Part shown: positions 42,067 to 50,929 of the stretch, piece by piece
Position numbering within the stretch: the first letter of the stretch is position 1
Layout of the letters: each line of letters opens with the position of its first letter
Origin: Plantactinospora mayteni
Lineage (GTDB): Bacteria; Actinomycetota; Actinomycetes; Mycobacteriales; Micromonosporaceae
Assembly (NCBI RefSeq): GCF_016862935.1
Contig: NZ_BONX01000058.1
Coordinates: 1-64,000 of the forward strand
Length of the DNA: 64,000 nucleotides
Direction: 5' to 3'
Notes under the pieces: model-generated
Seen by the model: only the letters and a program-made list of their open reading frames with translations
Told to the model about the DNA's origin: nothing
Database searches by the model: none
Position numbers and translations under genes: made by a program

Positions 42067-43269
42067 CTACGTCCCCTCCTCCGGTGGCGCCGGCCGCCAG
42101 GCACCGGCCGCCGCCCACTCCTCGGCATATCCGTGCTCCAGGTCGAACCACGGCTCCTTCGCCTCGGCGTAGGCGTCGAGATCCGGGCCGGCCGCCGCCA
42201 GCCGCCGTTTCACGGCCAGGTAGTCGGCCCGGCGCTCCGGGTCGGCCCGCAGGTGGTCGCGCATCAGCAGGGCGAAGCGCCAGCCGGGCGAGCCGATCTC
42301 CCGGACGTGCAGGTTGACCAGCCGGCCCGGGTCCGCGCCGCCGTGCAGCCGCTTCTCCCACCGGGCGGTGTCGCCCGGATAGCGCGCGTTGTCCCACCAC
42401 CGCCCGGGACAGCGCGGGAACCCGGCGTCGGCGAGCCGGTCGGCCAGTTCGTCGGCCTCGGCCAGCGAGGCGACGCCCAACTGGAGGTCGACGATGTCCT
42501 TGGCCACCAACCCGGGCACCGAGGTCGACCCGATGTGGTCGACGCGTACCTCGGCCGGGGCGGCGGCGTGCCGGATCCGGGCGGCCAGCCGACGGTACTG
42601 GGCCGGCCAGCTCGGATCGGGCTCGACCAGTCGCGCCTCGGTCGCCCGTACCGGCCGGCGCTCCCGGACGTTCCGTTCGTACGGCGTCAGCCGGTCCCGC
42701 CACAGCGCGTCCACCACGGCGTGCAGCTCAGCCAGCTCACCGTCGTTGTCCAGCAGTACGTCGGCGGCAGCCGCCCGCCGCTCGTCGTCGGCCTGGGCCC
42801 GGATCCGCTGCGTCGCCTGCTCGGCGGTCATCCCACGGTCCCGGACCAGCCGCCCGACCCGGGTCGCCTCGGTGGCCCGCACCACCAGCACCAGGTGGTA
42901 CGTCGGGGCGAGCCCCACCTCGACCAGCAGCGGTACGTCGTTGACCACGATCGCGTCCGGAGCCGCACCGTGGACCAGTTCGGCGCTGCGCCGGCGTACC
43001 CGGGGATGGATGATCGCCTCCAGCCTGGCTCGCGCCGACGGGTCGGCGAAGACGATCTCGCCGAGCGCCGTCCGGTCCAGGCTGCCGTCCGCCGCGCACA
43101 CCCGGGCGCCGAACTCGGCCACCACCTCCCGCAACCCGTCGGTACCGGGCGCGACCACCTCCCGGGCGATCCGGTCGGAGTCGACCACCACCGCACCGAG
43201 GCCGGCCAGCCGGGCCGCCACGACGCTCTTCCCCGACCCGATCCCACCGGTGAGTCCGACCTTCAGCAC
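42067..43269 (-). CDS. coaE: dephospho-CoA kinase fused to a GrpB/UPF0157 domain
   Basis: A 400-residue protein. Residues 1-200 are CoaE, the last step of coenzyme A synthesis: P-loop VGLTGGIGSGKSVVA, VVDSDRIAREVV, IIHPRVRRR, VNDVPLLVEVGL. Residues about 225-395 form a GrpB-like nucleotidyltransferase-fold domain (VEPDPSWPAQYRRLAARI, DHIGSTSVPGLVAKDIVDLQ). This fusion is common in actinobacteria. Start is GTG 43269 (VLKVGLTGG). A longer upstream frame encodes only low-complexity repeats. Confidence 0.94.
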   Translation of the reverse strand: MLKVGLTGGIGSGKSVVAARLAGLGAVVVDSDRIAREVVAPGTDGLREVVAEFGARVCAADGSLDRTALGEIVFADPSARARLEAIIHPRVRRRSAELVHGAAPDAIVVNDVPLLVEVGLAPTYHLVLVVRATEATRVGRLVRDRGMTAEQATQRIRAQADDERRAAAADVLLDNDGELAELHAVVDALWRDRLTPYERNVRERRPVRATEARLVEPDPSWPAQYRRLAARIRHAAAPAEVRVDHIGSTSVPGLVAKDIVDLQLGVASLAEADELADRLADAGFPRCPGRWWDNARYPGDTARWEKRLHGGADPGRLVNLHVREIGSPGWRFALLMRDHLRADPERRADYLAVKRRLAAAGPDLDAYAEAKEPWFDLEHGYAEEWAAAGAWRPAPPEEGT

Positions 43270-43333
43270 CGGTCCAGTCAACCCGATCGGCGGCCCCCCG
43301 CCAAGATCTTCGGATCCCGCGACCCGTTCGGGC

Positions 43334-43408
43334 CGCCCCGGCGGTAGAGCCGCCCCCGGCAGTAGAGGAGCCGCCCTCGGCAGTAGAGCCGCCCTCGGCG
43401 GTAGAGCG
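43334..43408. repeat. tandem repeat, about 18 bp x4, between rpsA and coaE
   Basis: The unit gccgccctcggcagtaga recurs with small changes in the gap upstream of coaE. Confidence 0.65.
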
Positions 43409-43424
43409 GTCCGGAGAAAGGGGA

Positions 43425-43469
43425 AGGCCCGCTTCCCGGGCCGGTCGAACCGGTCCTGGAAGCGGGCCT
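43425..43469 (-). terminator. rpsA terminator hairpin
   Basis: aggcccgcttcc/ggaagcgggcct is a 12-bp stem enclosing a smaller hairpin (ccggt/accgg). On the minus strand a pyrimidine run (ccttcccctttct) follows. It starts 24 bp after the rpsA stop. Confidence 0.7.
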
Positions 43470-43492
43470 CCGCCGCGTGTGCTACCCGTCGA

Positions 43493-45007
43493 CTACTTGC
43501 CGCCGGCGAGCTTCTCCCGCAGTGCGGCGAGCGCCTCGTCGGTGGCCAGCGTGCCGGCCGGCTCCTCCGCCTGACGGGCCGGAGCGGTGCTGGTGGACGA
43601 GGTGCCACCGCCGCCACCGCCACCGCCACCGGCGCCAGCGGTCGCCGCGGCCGGGTTGGCCGCAGCCTCGGCGTCGGCCGCCCGAGAGTTCTGCACCTGC
43701 TTGGTGTGCGCCTCCCAGCGGGTACGCGCCTCGGCGTACTGCGTCTCCCAGGTCTCCCGCTGCTTGTCGAAGCCCTCGAGCCACTCCCCGGTCTCCGGGT
43801 CGAAGCCCTCCGGGTAGATGTAGTTGCCCTCGGTGTCGTAGGTCGCGGTCATGCCGTAGAGGGTCGGGTCGAAGTGCTCCTCGCCCTCGACGAAGCCCTC
43901 GTTGGCCTGCTTGAGCGAGAGCGAGATCCGCCGCCGCTCCAGGTCGATGTCGATGACCTTGACCATGACGTCCGAGCCGACCTGGACGACCTGCTCCGGG
44001 ATCTCCACGTGGCGCTCGGCCAGCTCGGAGATGTGCACCAGGCCCTCGATGCCGTCGTCGACCCGGACGAACGCACCGAACGGCACCAGCTTGGTGACCT
44101 TACCCGGCACGATCTGCTGGATCGCGTGGGTACGGGCGAACTGGCGCCACGGGTCCTCCTGGGTCGCCTTCAGCGACAGCGAGACCCGCTCGCGGTCGAG
44201 GTCGACGTCCAGCACCTCGACCTCGACCTCCTGGCCGACCTCGACGACCTCGGACGGGTGGTCGATGTGCTTCCAGGAGAGCTCGGAGACGTGCACCAGG
44301 CCGTCCACGCCGCCAAGGTCGACGAAGGCGCCGAAGTTGACGATCGAGGAGACGACGCCCTTGCGGACCTGCCCCTTCTGGAGCTTGTTGAGGAACTCGG
44401 TGCGTACCTCGGACTGGGTCTGCTCCAGCCAGGCCCGGCGGGACAGCACCACGTTGTTGCGGTTCTTGTCCAGCTCGATGATCTTGGCTTCGAGCTCCCG
44501 GCCGACGTACGGCTGGAGGTCCCGCACCCGACGCATCTCGACCAGGGAGGCGGGCAGGAAGCCGCGCAGCCCGATGTCCAGGATGAGGCCGCCCTTGACC
44601 ACCTCGATGACGGAGCCGCGGACGACGCCGTCCTCGTCCTTGATCTTCTCGATCGTGCCCCAGGCGCGCTCGTACTGGGCCCGCTTCTTCGAGAGGATCA
44701 GCCGCCCCTCCTTGTCCTCCTTCTGGAGGACGAGGGCCTCGATGTGGTCACCGACCGACACCACCTCGGCGGGGTCGACGTCGTGCTTGATCGACAACTC
44801 GCGCGAGGGGATGACGCCCTCGGTCTTGTAGCCGATGTCGAGCAGGACCTCGTCCCGATCGACCTTGACGACGGTGCCTTCGACAATGTCGCCGTCGTTG
44901 AAGTACTTGATGGTCTCGTCGATCGCGGCGAGGAAAGCTTCCTCGGAACCGAGGTCGTCGACGGTGACCTTGGTGGCGCTCGAGGGGGCCTCGATGCTGC
45001 TCGTCAT
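43493..45007 (-). CDS. rpsA: 30S ribosomal protein S1
   Basis: A 504-residue protein that binds mRNA on the small subunit. Four S1 domains are visible by their starts: GDIVEGTVVKVDRDEVLLDIGYKTEG, DGVVRGSVIEVVKGGLILDIGLRGFLP, GQVRKGVVSSIVNFGAFVDLGGVDGLVHVSEL and PGKVTKLVPFGAFVRVDDGIEGLVHISEL. The C-terminus is a Gly-rich tail (AGAGGGGGGGGG). This matches the actinobacterial form. Its neighbour coaE is the usual one. Confidence 0.97.
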   Translation of the reverse strand: MTSSIEAPSSATKVTVDDLGSEEAFLAAIDETIKYFNDGDIVEGTVVKVDRDEVLLDIGYKTEGVIPSRELSIKHDVDPAEVVSVGDHIEALVLQKEDKEGRLILSKKRAQYERAWGTIEKIKDEDGVVRGSVIEVVKGGLILDIGLRGFLPASLVEMRRVRDLQPYVGRELEAKIIELDKNRNNVVLSRRAWLEQTQSEVRTEFLNKLQKGQVRKGVVSSIVNFGAFVDLGGVDGLVHVSELSWKHIDHPSEVVEVGQEVEVEVLDVDLDRERVSLSLKATQEDPWRQFARTHAIQQIVPGKVTKLVPFGAFVRVDDGIEGLVHISELAERHVEIPEQVVQVGSDVMVKVIDIDLERRRISLSLKQANEGFVEGEEHFDPTLYGMTATYDTEGNYIYPEGFDPETGEWLEGFDKQRETWETQYAEARTRWEAHTKQVQNSRAADAEAAANPAAATAGAGGGGGGGGGTSSTSTAPARQAEEPAGTLATDEALAALREKLAGGK

Positions 45008-45415
45008 GTGGGCGGTTGCTCCGGTCGGATGGATGTCACAGCAGGTTTGTGTCGCGGTGACCCGTTTACGCCTGCGGATCCGTCGTCGGGTGCCCCGGGC
45101 GACCGCTGCTCCGATCGCTGGGATGTATCCGACGACCGCGGACCTGCTCCCTGCCGAGGCACACGATCCGCGAGCGCATCGAACAGCTTACCGTGTGCAT
45201 TACCACAGCGTGCAAGCCCTCCCCGCACGTGATGAGATCCGCTGTCCACTGCTCGGGAAGTGGTCGCCAAGGTGCCGTGATCCGCGCCGGGAGAGCACCT
45301 TACCCCGCACCGGAGTCGGCGAACGGCAACCGGACCGCACGGAAACCGCCGGTGGCGCCGGCGTGGCCGGCACCCGACCGGCACCGGCGCCGGTCCGGGG
45401 CACTAGCGTGGCGGG
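45008..45415. other. 408-bp divergent gap between rpsA and a methyltransferase gene
   Basis: This must hold the rpsA promoter and leader (minus strand) and the promoter of the methyltransferase gene. No gene, RNA family or clear operator recognised. Confidence 0.5.
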
Positions 45416-46261
45416 GTGCACGAGAACACCCTGGCCGAGGTGGCCGAGGACGACCCGCCCGGAGTGCTCCGGCGGCCGGTCAGCGACGGGGAGAGCCGGC
45501 GGGCCAACCGCCGCTGGTGGGACGCGGACGCCGACGACTACCAGGCCGAGCACGGGGCGTTCCTGGGCCAGGCGGACTTCGTCTGGTGCCCGGAGGGGCT
45601 GCGCGAGGCCGACGCCCGGCTGCTCGGCGAACTGGCCGACCGGCGGGTGCTCGAACTCGGCTGCGGCGCGGCCTCGGCGGCCCGCTGGCTGGCCACCGAG
45701 GGCGCCCGGCCGGTCGGACTCGACCTCTCCGCCGGCATGTTGCGGCACGCCGCACTCGGGGCCACCACCTCCGGGGTACGCGTGCCGCTGGTCCAGGCCG
45801 ACGCCCTCGCGCTGCCGTTCCGGGCGGCCAGCTTCGACATCGTCTGTACGGCCTTCGGCGCGATCCCGTTCGTGGCCGACTCGGCGGCGGCACTGCGCGA
45901 GGTCTACCGGGTACTCCGCCCCGGCGGCCGGTGGGTGTTCTCGGTCACCCACCCGATGCGGTGGATCTTCCTGGACGACCCGGGCGAGGGCGGTCTGGTC
46001 GCCACGCACTCCTACTTCGACCGCCGCCCCTACGTCGAGCAGGACGCCACCGGCACCCCCAGCTACGTCGAGCAGCACCGCACCCTCGGCGACCGGATAC
46101 GCGAGATCGTCGGCGCCGGCTTCGTGCTGCGCGACGTGGTGGAGCCGGAGTGGCCGGCCGGACACGAGCAGATCTGGGGTCAGTGGAGCCCGCTGCGCGG
46201 CCGGCTCTTCCCCGGCACCGCCATCTTCGTCTGCGACAAACCGGCCGGCACGCCCGCCTAG
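45416..46261 (+). CDS. class I SAM-dependent methyltransferase
   Basis: A 281-residue protein starting at GTG. Motif I is VLELGCGAASAARWLA, followed by VGLDLSAGML, QADALALPF and the post-motif FDIVCTAFGAIPFV, then EVYRVLRPGGRWVFS. This is the UbiE/methyltransferase-11 type. The N-terminal NRRWWDADADDYQAEHGAFLG is a feature of a widespread actinobacterial group. Substrate unknown. Confidence 0.88.
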   Translation: MHENTLAEVAEDDPPGVLRRPVSDGESRRANRRWWDADADDYQAEHGAFLGQADFVWCPEGLREADARLLGELADRRVLELGCGAASAARWLATEGARPVGLDLSAGMLRHAALGATTSGVRVPLVQADALALPFRAASFDIVCTAFGAIPFVADSAAALREVYRVLRPGGRWVFSVTHPMRWIFLDDPGEGGLVATHSYFDRRPYVEQDATGTPSYVEQHRTLGDRIREIVGAGFVLRDVVEPEWPAGHEQIWGQWSPLRGRLFPGTAIFVCDKPAGTPA

Positions 46262-46289
46262 CATCGGCCCGGCTCACTATGCGGAACCG

Positions 46290-46549
46290 GTGAGCGCCGA
46301 GCCGGCCGCCAACCTGCCCAAACCCTGGCAGCCGGACCCGGTCCGGCAGCGCCGGGCGGGCTACCGACTGGAGGACCTCCTGCGCCTCCCCCCGGACGCC
46401 CCGCGCGTCGAACTCCTCGACGGAGTTCTGCACGTGGTCCCCGCCCCCACCCTCGGCCATCAGCACATTTCGGGTCTGCTCCGCCGTTGGCTCGGCGACC
46501 ATGCACCCCGTTCCCGATCAAGCTGCCGATCGGCGACATCACCCCGTAA
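46290..46549 (+). pseudogene. Uma2-family endonuclease remnant with internal deletion
   Basis: The first frame starts at GTG and gives GYRLEDLLRLPPDAPRVELLDGVLHVVPAPTLGHQHISGLLRRWL, the N-terminus of Uma2 (DUF820) proteins. After HAP, near 46508, similarity stops. A different frame then gives PFPIKLPIGDITP and a stop, which is the usual Uma2 C-terminus. About 100 residues, including the catalytic core, are missing. Confidence 0.75.
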
Positions 46550-46611
46550 GTCCCCTTCCGGCCCCGGAGAGCGCACCGGTTATCGCCCCGGCCAGTCGGG
46601 TAGTCCGCCGT

Positions 46612-46824
46612 ATGCCAGAGCGGAGGAAGCTGCGCAGGGGCGACCGGGTGAGTTGGCGTAGCCACGGGTCCCGGGCGTACGGCACGGTCCAGGAGGAGAT
46701 CACCGAACGGACGTACGCCGGGAAGCGCACCGTCGCCGCGTCCGAGGAGGATCCGCAGTACCGGGTCCGCACCGACGAGGGGCGGGACGCGGTACACCGG
46801 CCGGAGGCGTTGTTCGATGAGTAG
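46612..46824 (+). CDS. DUF2945 (HVA1 TUDOR-like) protein
   Basis: A 70-residue protein: RRGDRVSWRSHGSRAYGTVQEEITERTYAGKRTVAASEEDPQYRVRTDEGRDAVHRPEALF, which matches the DUF2945 pattern. A small SH3/Tudor-like barrel is likely. It overlaps the next gene by 8 bp (ATGAG type), and this pair occurs together in many actinobacteria. Function unknown. Confidence 0.88.
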   Translation: MPERRKLRRGDRVSWRSHGSRAYGTVQEEITERTYAGKRTVAASEEDPQYRVRTDEGRDAVHRPEALFDE

Positions 46825-47251
46825 TCGGGACGACGACGGTCGGGACACCGTTCGGGAGTTCCGGGACGCGGTGAACATGAACCCGGGCGAGTTGGGCAGG
46901 TGGCTGGCCACCGACGACTCGAAGGCGGTGGGTTGGCGCCGGGGCGGCCGGGGCGGCGAGTCGGTCGGGCACCAGTCCGGTCGGCGGATCGTCGACCTGC
47001 TGCGCAAGCGGGCGAACCAGTTCACCGATCGGGACTTCGCACACATGCGCAAGGTCGTCGGGTACGTCCGGCGGCACATGGCCCAGCGCCCGGCCGGCGA
47101 CGTACGCAACACCAGGTGGCGCCACTCGCTGATGAACTGGGGCCACGACCCGCTCAAGGCGCCGCTGCCGGCGGTCGGCGGACCGTCCCGGAAGGCCCGG
47201 CAACGGCACCGGGAGGCCGAGCGCTCCTCGGCCCGGAACCGGCGCCGCTGA
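46817..47251 (+). CDS. DUF3140 protein
   Basis: A 144-residue protein with the DUF3140 pattern: VREFRDAVNMNPGELGRWLATDDSKAVGW, GHQSGRRIVDLLRKRANQFTDRDFAHMRKVVGYVRRHMAQRP, NTRWRHSLMNWGHDPLK. The C-terminus is strongly basic (KARQRHREAERSSARNRRR), suggesting nucleic-acid contact. It is coupled by overlap to the DUF2945 gene. Confidence 0.88.
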   Translation: MSSRDDDGRDTVREFRDAVNMNPGELGRWLATDDSKAVGWRRGGRGGESVGHQSGRRIVDLLRKRANQFTDRDFAHMRKVVGYVRRHMAQRPAGDVRNTRWRHSLMNWGHDPLKAPLPAVGGPSRKARQRHREAERSSARNRRR

Positions 47252-47362
47252 CGCCCGACGCCGGCCCGGCCCGGCCGAGATGGTGACGGTGGCGGCGGTG
47301 GAGATGCCGTCCAGCGCCGTCAGCGCCGCGCCCAGGTGCCCACCGGACCCTGGGCGACGCGG

Positions 47363-50050
47363 TCAGTGGTCGGCGCTGTTCCAGTCGGAACCGACGCCGA
47401 CGGAGACCTCCAGCGGCACGGCCAGCGGGTAGGCGCCGCCCATCTCACGCCGGACCAGTGCCTCCAGATCGGCCCGCTCGCCGGGCGCCACCTCGAAGAC
47501 GAGTTCGTCGTGCACCTGGAGCAGCATCCGGGAGCGCAGGTCGGCGCCGCGCAGCGCGGTGTCGACCTGCAGCATCGCCACCTTGATGATGTCGGCGGCC
47601 GAGCCCTGGATCGGGGCGTTCAACGCCATCCGCTCGGCCATCTCCCGACGCTGCCGGTTGTCGCTGACCAGGTCGGGCAGGTAGCGCCGACGGCCGAGGA
47701 TGGTCTCGGTGTAGCCGTCCTTGACCGCCTTCTTCACCACCGACTGGAGGTAGTCCCGGACTCCGCCGAAGCGGCTGAAGTATTCCTCCATCAGCGTACG
47801 GGCCTCGTCGGCGGCGATCCCGAGCTGCTGGCCGAGGCCGAACGCGCTCAGCCCGTACGCCAGGCCGTAGTTCATCGCCTTGATCTTGCGCCGCTGGTCC
47901 GGGCTGACCTCGGCCACCGACACCCCGAAGACCGAGGACGCGGTCGCGGCGTGGAAGTCGGCGCCGGAGTTGAACGCCTCGATCAGCGCGGCGTCGCCGG
48001 AGAGGTGCGCCATGATCCGCATCTCGATCTGGCTGTAGTCGGCGGTGAGCAGGCAGTCGTAGCCGGGGCCGACCACGAAGGCGCGGCGGATCCGCCGGCC
48101 CTCCTCGGTGCGGATCGGGATGTTCTGCAGGTTGGGGTCGGTGGAGGAGAGCCGGCCGGTCGCCGCCACCGTCTGGTGGAACGTGGTGTGGATCCGGCCG
48201 TCGTCGGAGACCGACTTGAGCAGGCCGTCGACGGTGGACTTGAGCCGGGCCACGTCGCGGTGCCGGAGCAGGTGCTCCAGCAGCGGATGCGGCTGCTGCG
48301 CGTAGAGCCATTGCAGGGCGTCGGCGTCGGTGGTGTAGCCGGTCTTGATCTTCTTGGTCTTGGGCAGGCCCAGCTCGGTGAAGAGGATCTCCTGCAACTG
48401 CTTGGGCGAGCCGAGGTTGAACTCCCGCCCGATCACCCCGTACGCCGCCTGGGCCACCGCCTTCACCTCGCCGGCGAAGTGCGCCTCCAGCTCCGACAGG
48501 TAGTCGGTGTCGGCGGCGATGCCGATCCGCTCCATCGCGCCGAGCACCTCGACCAGGGGCTGCTCCACCTCGCCGAGGAGTCGGGCGGACTGCTCGCCGT
48601 CCCGGGACAGCTCGGCGGCGATGGCGTCGGCCAGGTCCAGGGTGGCCCGGGCCCGGAGCATCAGGTTCTGCTCGACCTCGCTGTCGTTGCCGAGGCCGTC
48701 GAAGGCGAGCTGGCCGGTCTCCGGCGCGTCGACCTTCAACTCCCGGTGCAGGTAGCGCAGCGCCAGGTCGGTCAGGTCGTAGGAGCGTTGGTCGGGCCGG
48801 GCCAGGTAGGCGGCGAGCGCGGTGTCCCGGGCCACCCCGCGCAGCGTCCAGCCGTGCGCGGCGAAGGCGAGCTGCGCCGGCTTGCTGTCGTGCAGCACCT
48901 TGGGCCGTTCCGGGTCGGCAAGCCAGTCGGCCACCGCCGCCTCGTCGGTCGGCACCAGGTCGGCCGGGTCGAACCAGCCGGCCACCCCGGTCGCGGTGGC
49001 CAGCGCGACGCCGGTCAACGCACCGGTGCCCCGGCCGAACGAGCCGGCGACCGCGATCCCGACCGGCGTGCCGGGCAGTACGTGCTCGGCGAGCCAGCCG
49101 GCCACCTCACCGGTCGGCAGGACCTTGCCGGCCAGGTCGAACCCGGCCTCGGCCTCCGGCTCCACCGCGTCCAGGTATTGGTAGAGCCGGTCCCGCAGGA
49201 TGCGGAACTCCAGGGTGTCGAAGACCTGGTGCACCGCCTCCCGGTCCCAGCCGGGCCAGCGGGTGTCCTCGGCGTGCAGCGGCAGCTCCACATCGGAGAC
49301 CAGGCAGTTGATGTCGTAGTTCCGGATCACGTCGGCGAGCCGCTCGCGCAGGCTGTCGCCGGCCTTGCCCTTGATCTCGTCGGCCCGGGCGACCACACCC
49401 TCGACGCCGCCGTATTGCAGGATCCACTTCGCGGCCGTCTTCGGGCCCACCCCGGGCACGCCGGGGAGGTTGTCGCTGGTCTCGCCGACCAGCGCGGCCA
49501 GGTCGCGGTATTGCTCCGGGCCGACACCGTAGCGCTCGGTGATCGCCGCCCGGTCCATCCGGGCCAGGTCGGAGACGCCCTTGCGGGGGTAGAGCACGGT
49601 GATCCGGTCGTCGACGAGCTGGAACGCGTCCCGGTCACCGGTGCAGATCAGCACCTCCATGCCGGCGTCCCGGCCCTGGTGGGCGAGGGTGGCGAGCAGG
49701 TCGTCGGCCTCGTAGCCCGGCTTCTCCACCGAGGGCACCCGGAGCGCGGCCAGCACCTCCTTGACCAGGCTGACCTGGCCGGCGAACTCGCCCGGCGTCT
49801 CGGAGCGGCCGGCCTTGTATTCGGCGTAGCGCTCGGTGCGGAAGGACCGCCGGGAGACGTCGAAGGCCACCACGATGTGCGTGGGGCGCTCGTCGCGGAG
49901 CACGTTGATCAGCATCGAGGTGAAGCCGTAGACCGCGTTGGTCGGCTGCCCGGTCGTGGTGGAGAAGTTTTCCACCGGCAGGGCGAAGAACGCCCGGTAT
50001 GCGAGCGAATGACCGTCGAGCAGCAGCAGGCGCGGCGTGGAGGCTGTCAC
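47363..50050 (-). CDS. polA: DNA polymerase I
   Basis: An 895-residue repair and Okazaki-fragment polymerase. The N-terminal 5'-3' exonuclease (LLLLDGHSLAYRAFFAL, YKAGR, EADDLLATLA, CTGDRDAFQLV, GVPGVGPKTAAKWI) is intact. The middle 3'-5' exonuclease-like domain lacks the DxE pair, as in other actinobacteria. The polymerase domain has DYSQIEMRIMAHLSGD, RRKIKAMNYGLAYG and LQVHDELVFE. Start GTG 50050 begins VTASTPRLLLLDGHS. Confidence 0.97.
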   Translation of the reverse strand: MTASTPRLLLLDGHSLAYRAFFALPVENFSTTTGQPTNAVYGFTSMLINVLRDERPTHIVVAFDVSRRSFRTERYAEYKAGRSETPGEFAGQVSLVKEVLAALRVPSVEKPGYEADDLLATLAHQGRDAGMEVLICTGDRDAFQLVDDRITVLYPRKGVSDLARMDRAAITERYGVGPEQYRDLAALVGETSDNLPGVPGVGPKTAAKWILQYGGVEGVVARADEIKGKAGDSLRERLADVIRNYDINCLVSDVELPLHAEDTRWPGWDREAVHQVFDTLEFRILRDRLYQYLDAVEPEAEAGFDLAGKVLPTGEVAGWLAEHVLPGTPVGIAVAGSFGRGTGALTGVALATATGVAGWFDPADLVPTDEAAVADWLADPERPKVLHDSKPAQLAFAAHGWTLRGVARDTALAAYLARPDQRSYDLTDLALRYLHRELKVDAPETGQLAFDGLGNDSEVEQNLMLRARATLDLADAIAAELSRDGEQSARLLGEVEQPLVEVLGAMERIGIAADTDYLSELEAHFAGEVKAVAQAAYGVIGREFNLGSPKQLQEILFTELGLPKTKKIKTGYTTDADALQWLYAQQPHPLLEHLLRHRDVARLKSTVDGLLKSVSDDGRIHTTFHQTVAATGRLSSTDPNLQNIPIRTEEGRRIRRAFVVGPGYDCLLTADYSQIEMRIMAHLSGDAALIEAFNSGADFHAATASSVFGVSVAEVSPDQRRKIKAMNYGLAYGLSAFGLGQQLGIAADEARTLMEEYFSRFGGVRDYLQSVVKKAVKDGYTETILGRRRYLPDLVSDNRQRREMAERMALNAPIQGSAADIIKVAMLQVDTALRGADLRSRMLLQVHDELVFEVAPGERADLEALVRREMGGAYPLAVPLEVSVGVGSDWNSADH

Positions 50051-50173
50051 GATAGGCGACTCTAGTCCGAACCCCCGACAGTCCACCCACCGCCGGGCCG
50101 CCCGACGGCCGCCCGGGACGCGCCGGGCCGGCCACCCGCCGAGGGCACTGGGCGCTGGCCAGCGGAGACGCGG

Positions 50174-50205
50174 AAGCCCCGGTCCGGAGAACCGGACCGG
50201 GGCTT
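50174..50205. terminator. bidirectional hairpin between the liv operon and polA
   Basis: aagccccggtccgg/ccggaccggggctt is a perfect 14-bp stem with tetraloop agaa. It lies 14 bp after the livF stop on the minus strand. No U-run follows. Confidence 0.7.
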
Positions 50206-50218
50206 GCCGGGTACGGGA

Positions 50219-50929
50219 TCAGGCGACCCCGAGGTATGCCTCCTTGACCGCCGGGTCGTGCAGGAGTTCCTGGCCGGTGCCCTCCTTGACGATCCGGCCG
50301 GTCTCCAGCACGTAACCCCGGTGTGCCCGGGAGAGCGCCTGCTGGGCGTTCTGCTCCACCAGCAGCACCGTGGTGCCCTGCTGGTTGATCTCCGTCACGA
50401 TGTCGAAGATCTGCTTGATCACCAGCGGGGCCAGCCCCATCGACGGCTCGTCCAGCAGCAGCAGCTTCGGCCGGCTCATCAGGGCCCGGCCCACCGCCAG
50501 CATCTGCTGCTCGCCACCGGAGAGCGTGCCGCCGGCCTGCTTGCGCCGCTCGGCCAGCCGGGGGAAGAGCCCGAACACCCGCTCCAGGTCGGCGGCGATC
50601 CCGGCGGAGTCCCGCCGGGTGTACGCCCCCATGTCCAGGTTCTCCAGCACCGTCATGCCGGGGAAGATCTGCCGGCCCTCCGGGGACTGGCAGAGCCCCC
50701 GGCCCACCCGCAGGTCGGCCCGGAGTCGGCTGATGTCCTCACCGGCGAACCGGATCGCTCCACCGGCCAGCGCCCGGATGCCGGAGATGGCCCGCATCGT
50801 GGTGGTCTTGCCGGCACCGTTGGCACCGATCAGGGCCACGATCTCGCCCTCGTCGACGTGCAGGCTGATCCCGTGCAGGGCTTCGATCCGCCCGTACGCC
50901 ACCGTGACGTTGTCGAGTTCAAGCAGCAT
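50219..50929 (-). CDS. livF: branched-chain amino acid ABC transporter ATP-binding protein LivF
   Basis: A 236-residue ATPase. Walker A GANGAGKTTT, signature LSGGEQQMLAVGRAL, Walker B LLLLDEPSMGLAPLV, and the LivF-type end YVLETGRIVKEGTGQELL. It is the last gene of the liv operon, overlapping livG by 11 bp. With LivG it powers uptake of leucine, isoleucine and valine or related amino acids. Confidence 0.95.
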   Translation of the reverse strand: MLLELDNVTVAYGRIEALHGISLHVDEGEIVALIGANGAGKTTTMRAISGIRALAGGAIRFAGEDISRLRADLRVGRGLCQSPEGRQIFPGMTVLENLDMGAYTRRDSAGIAADLERVFGLFPRLAERRKQAGGTLSGGEQQMLAVGRALMSRPKLLLLDEPSMGLAPLVIKQIFDIVTEINQQGTTVLLVEQNAQQALSRAHRGYVLETGRIVKEGTGQELLHDPAVKEAYLGVA

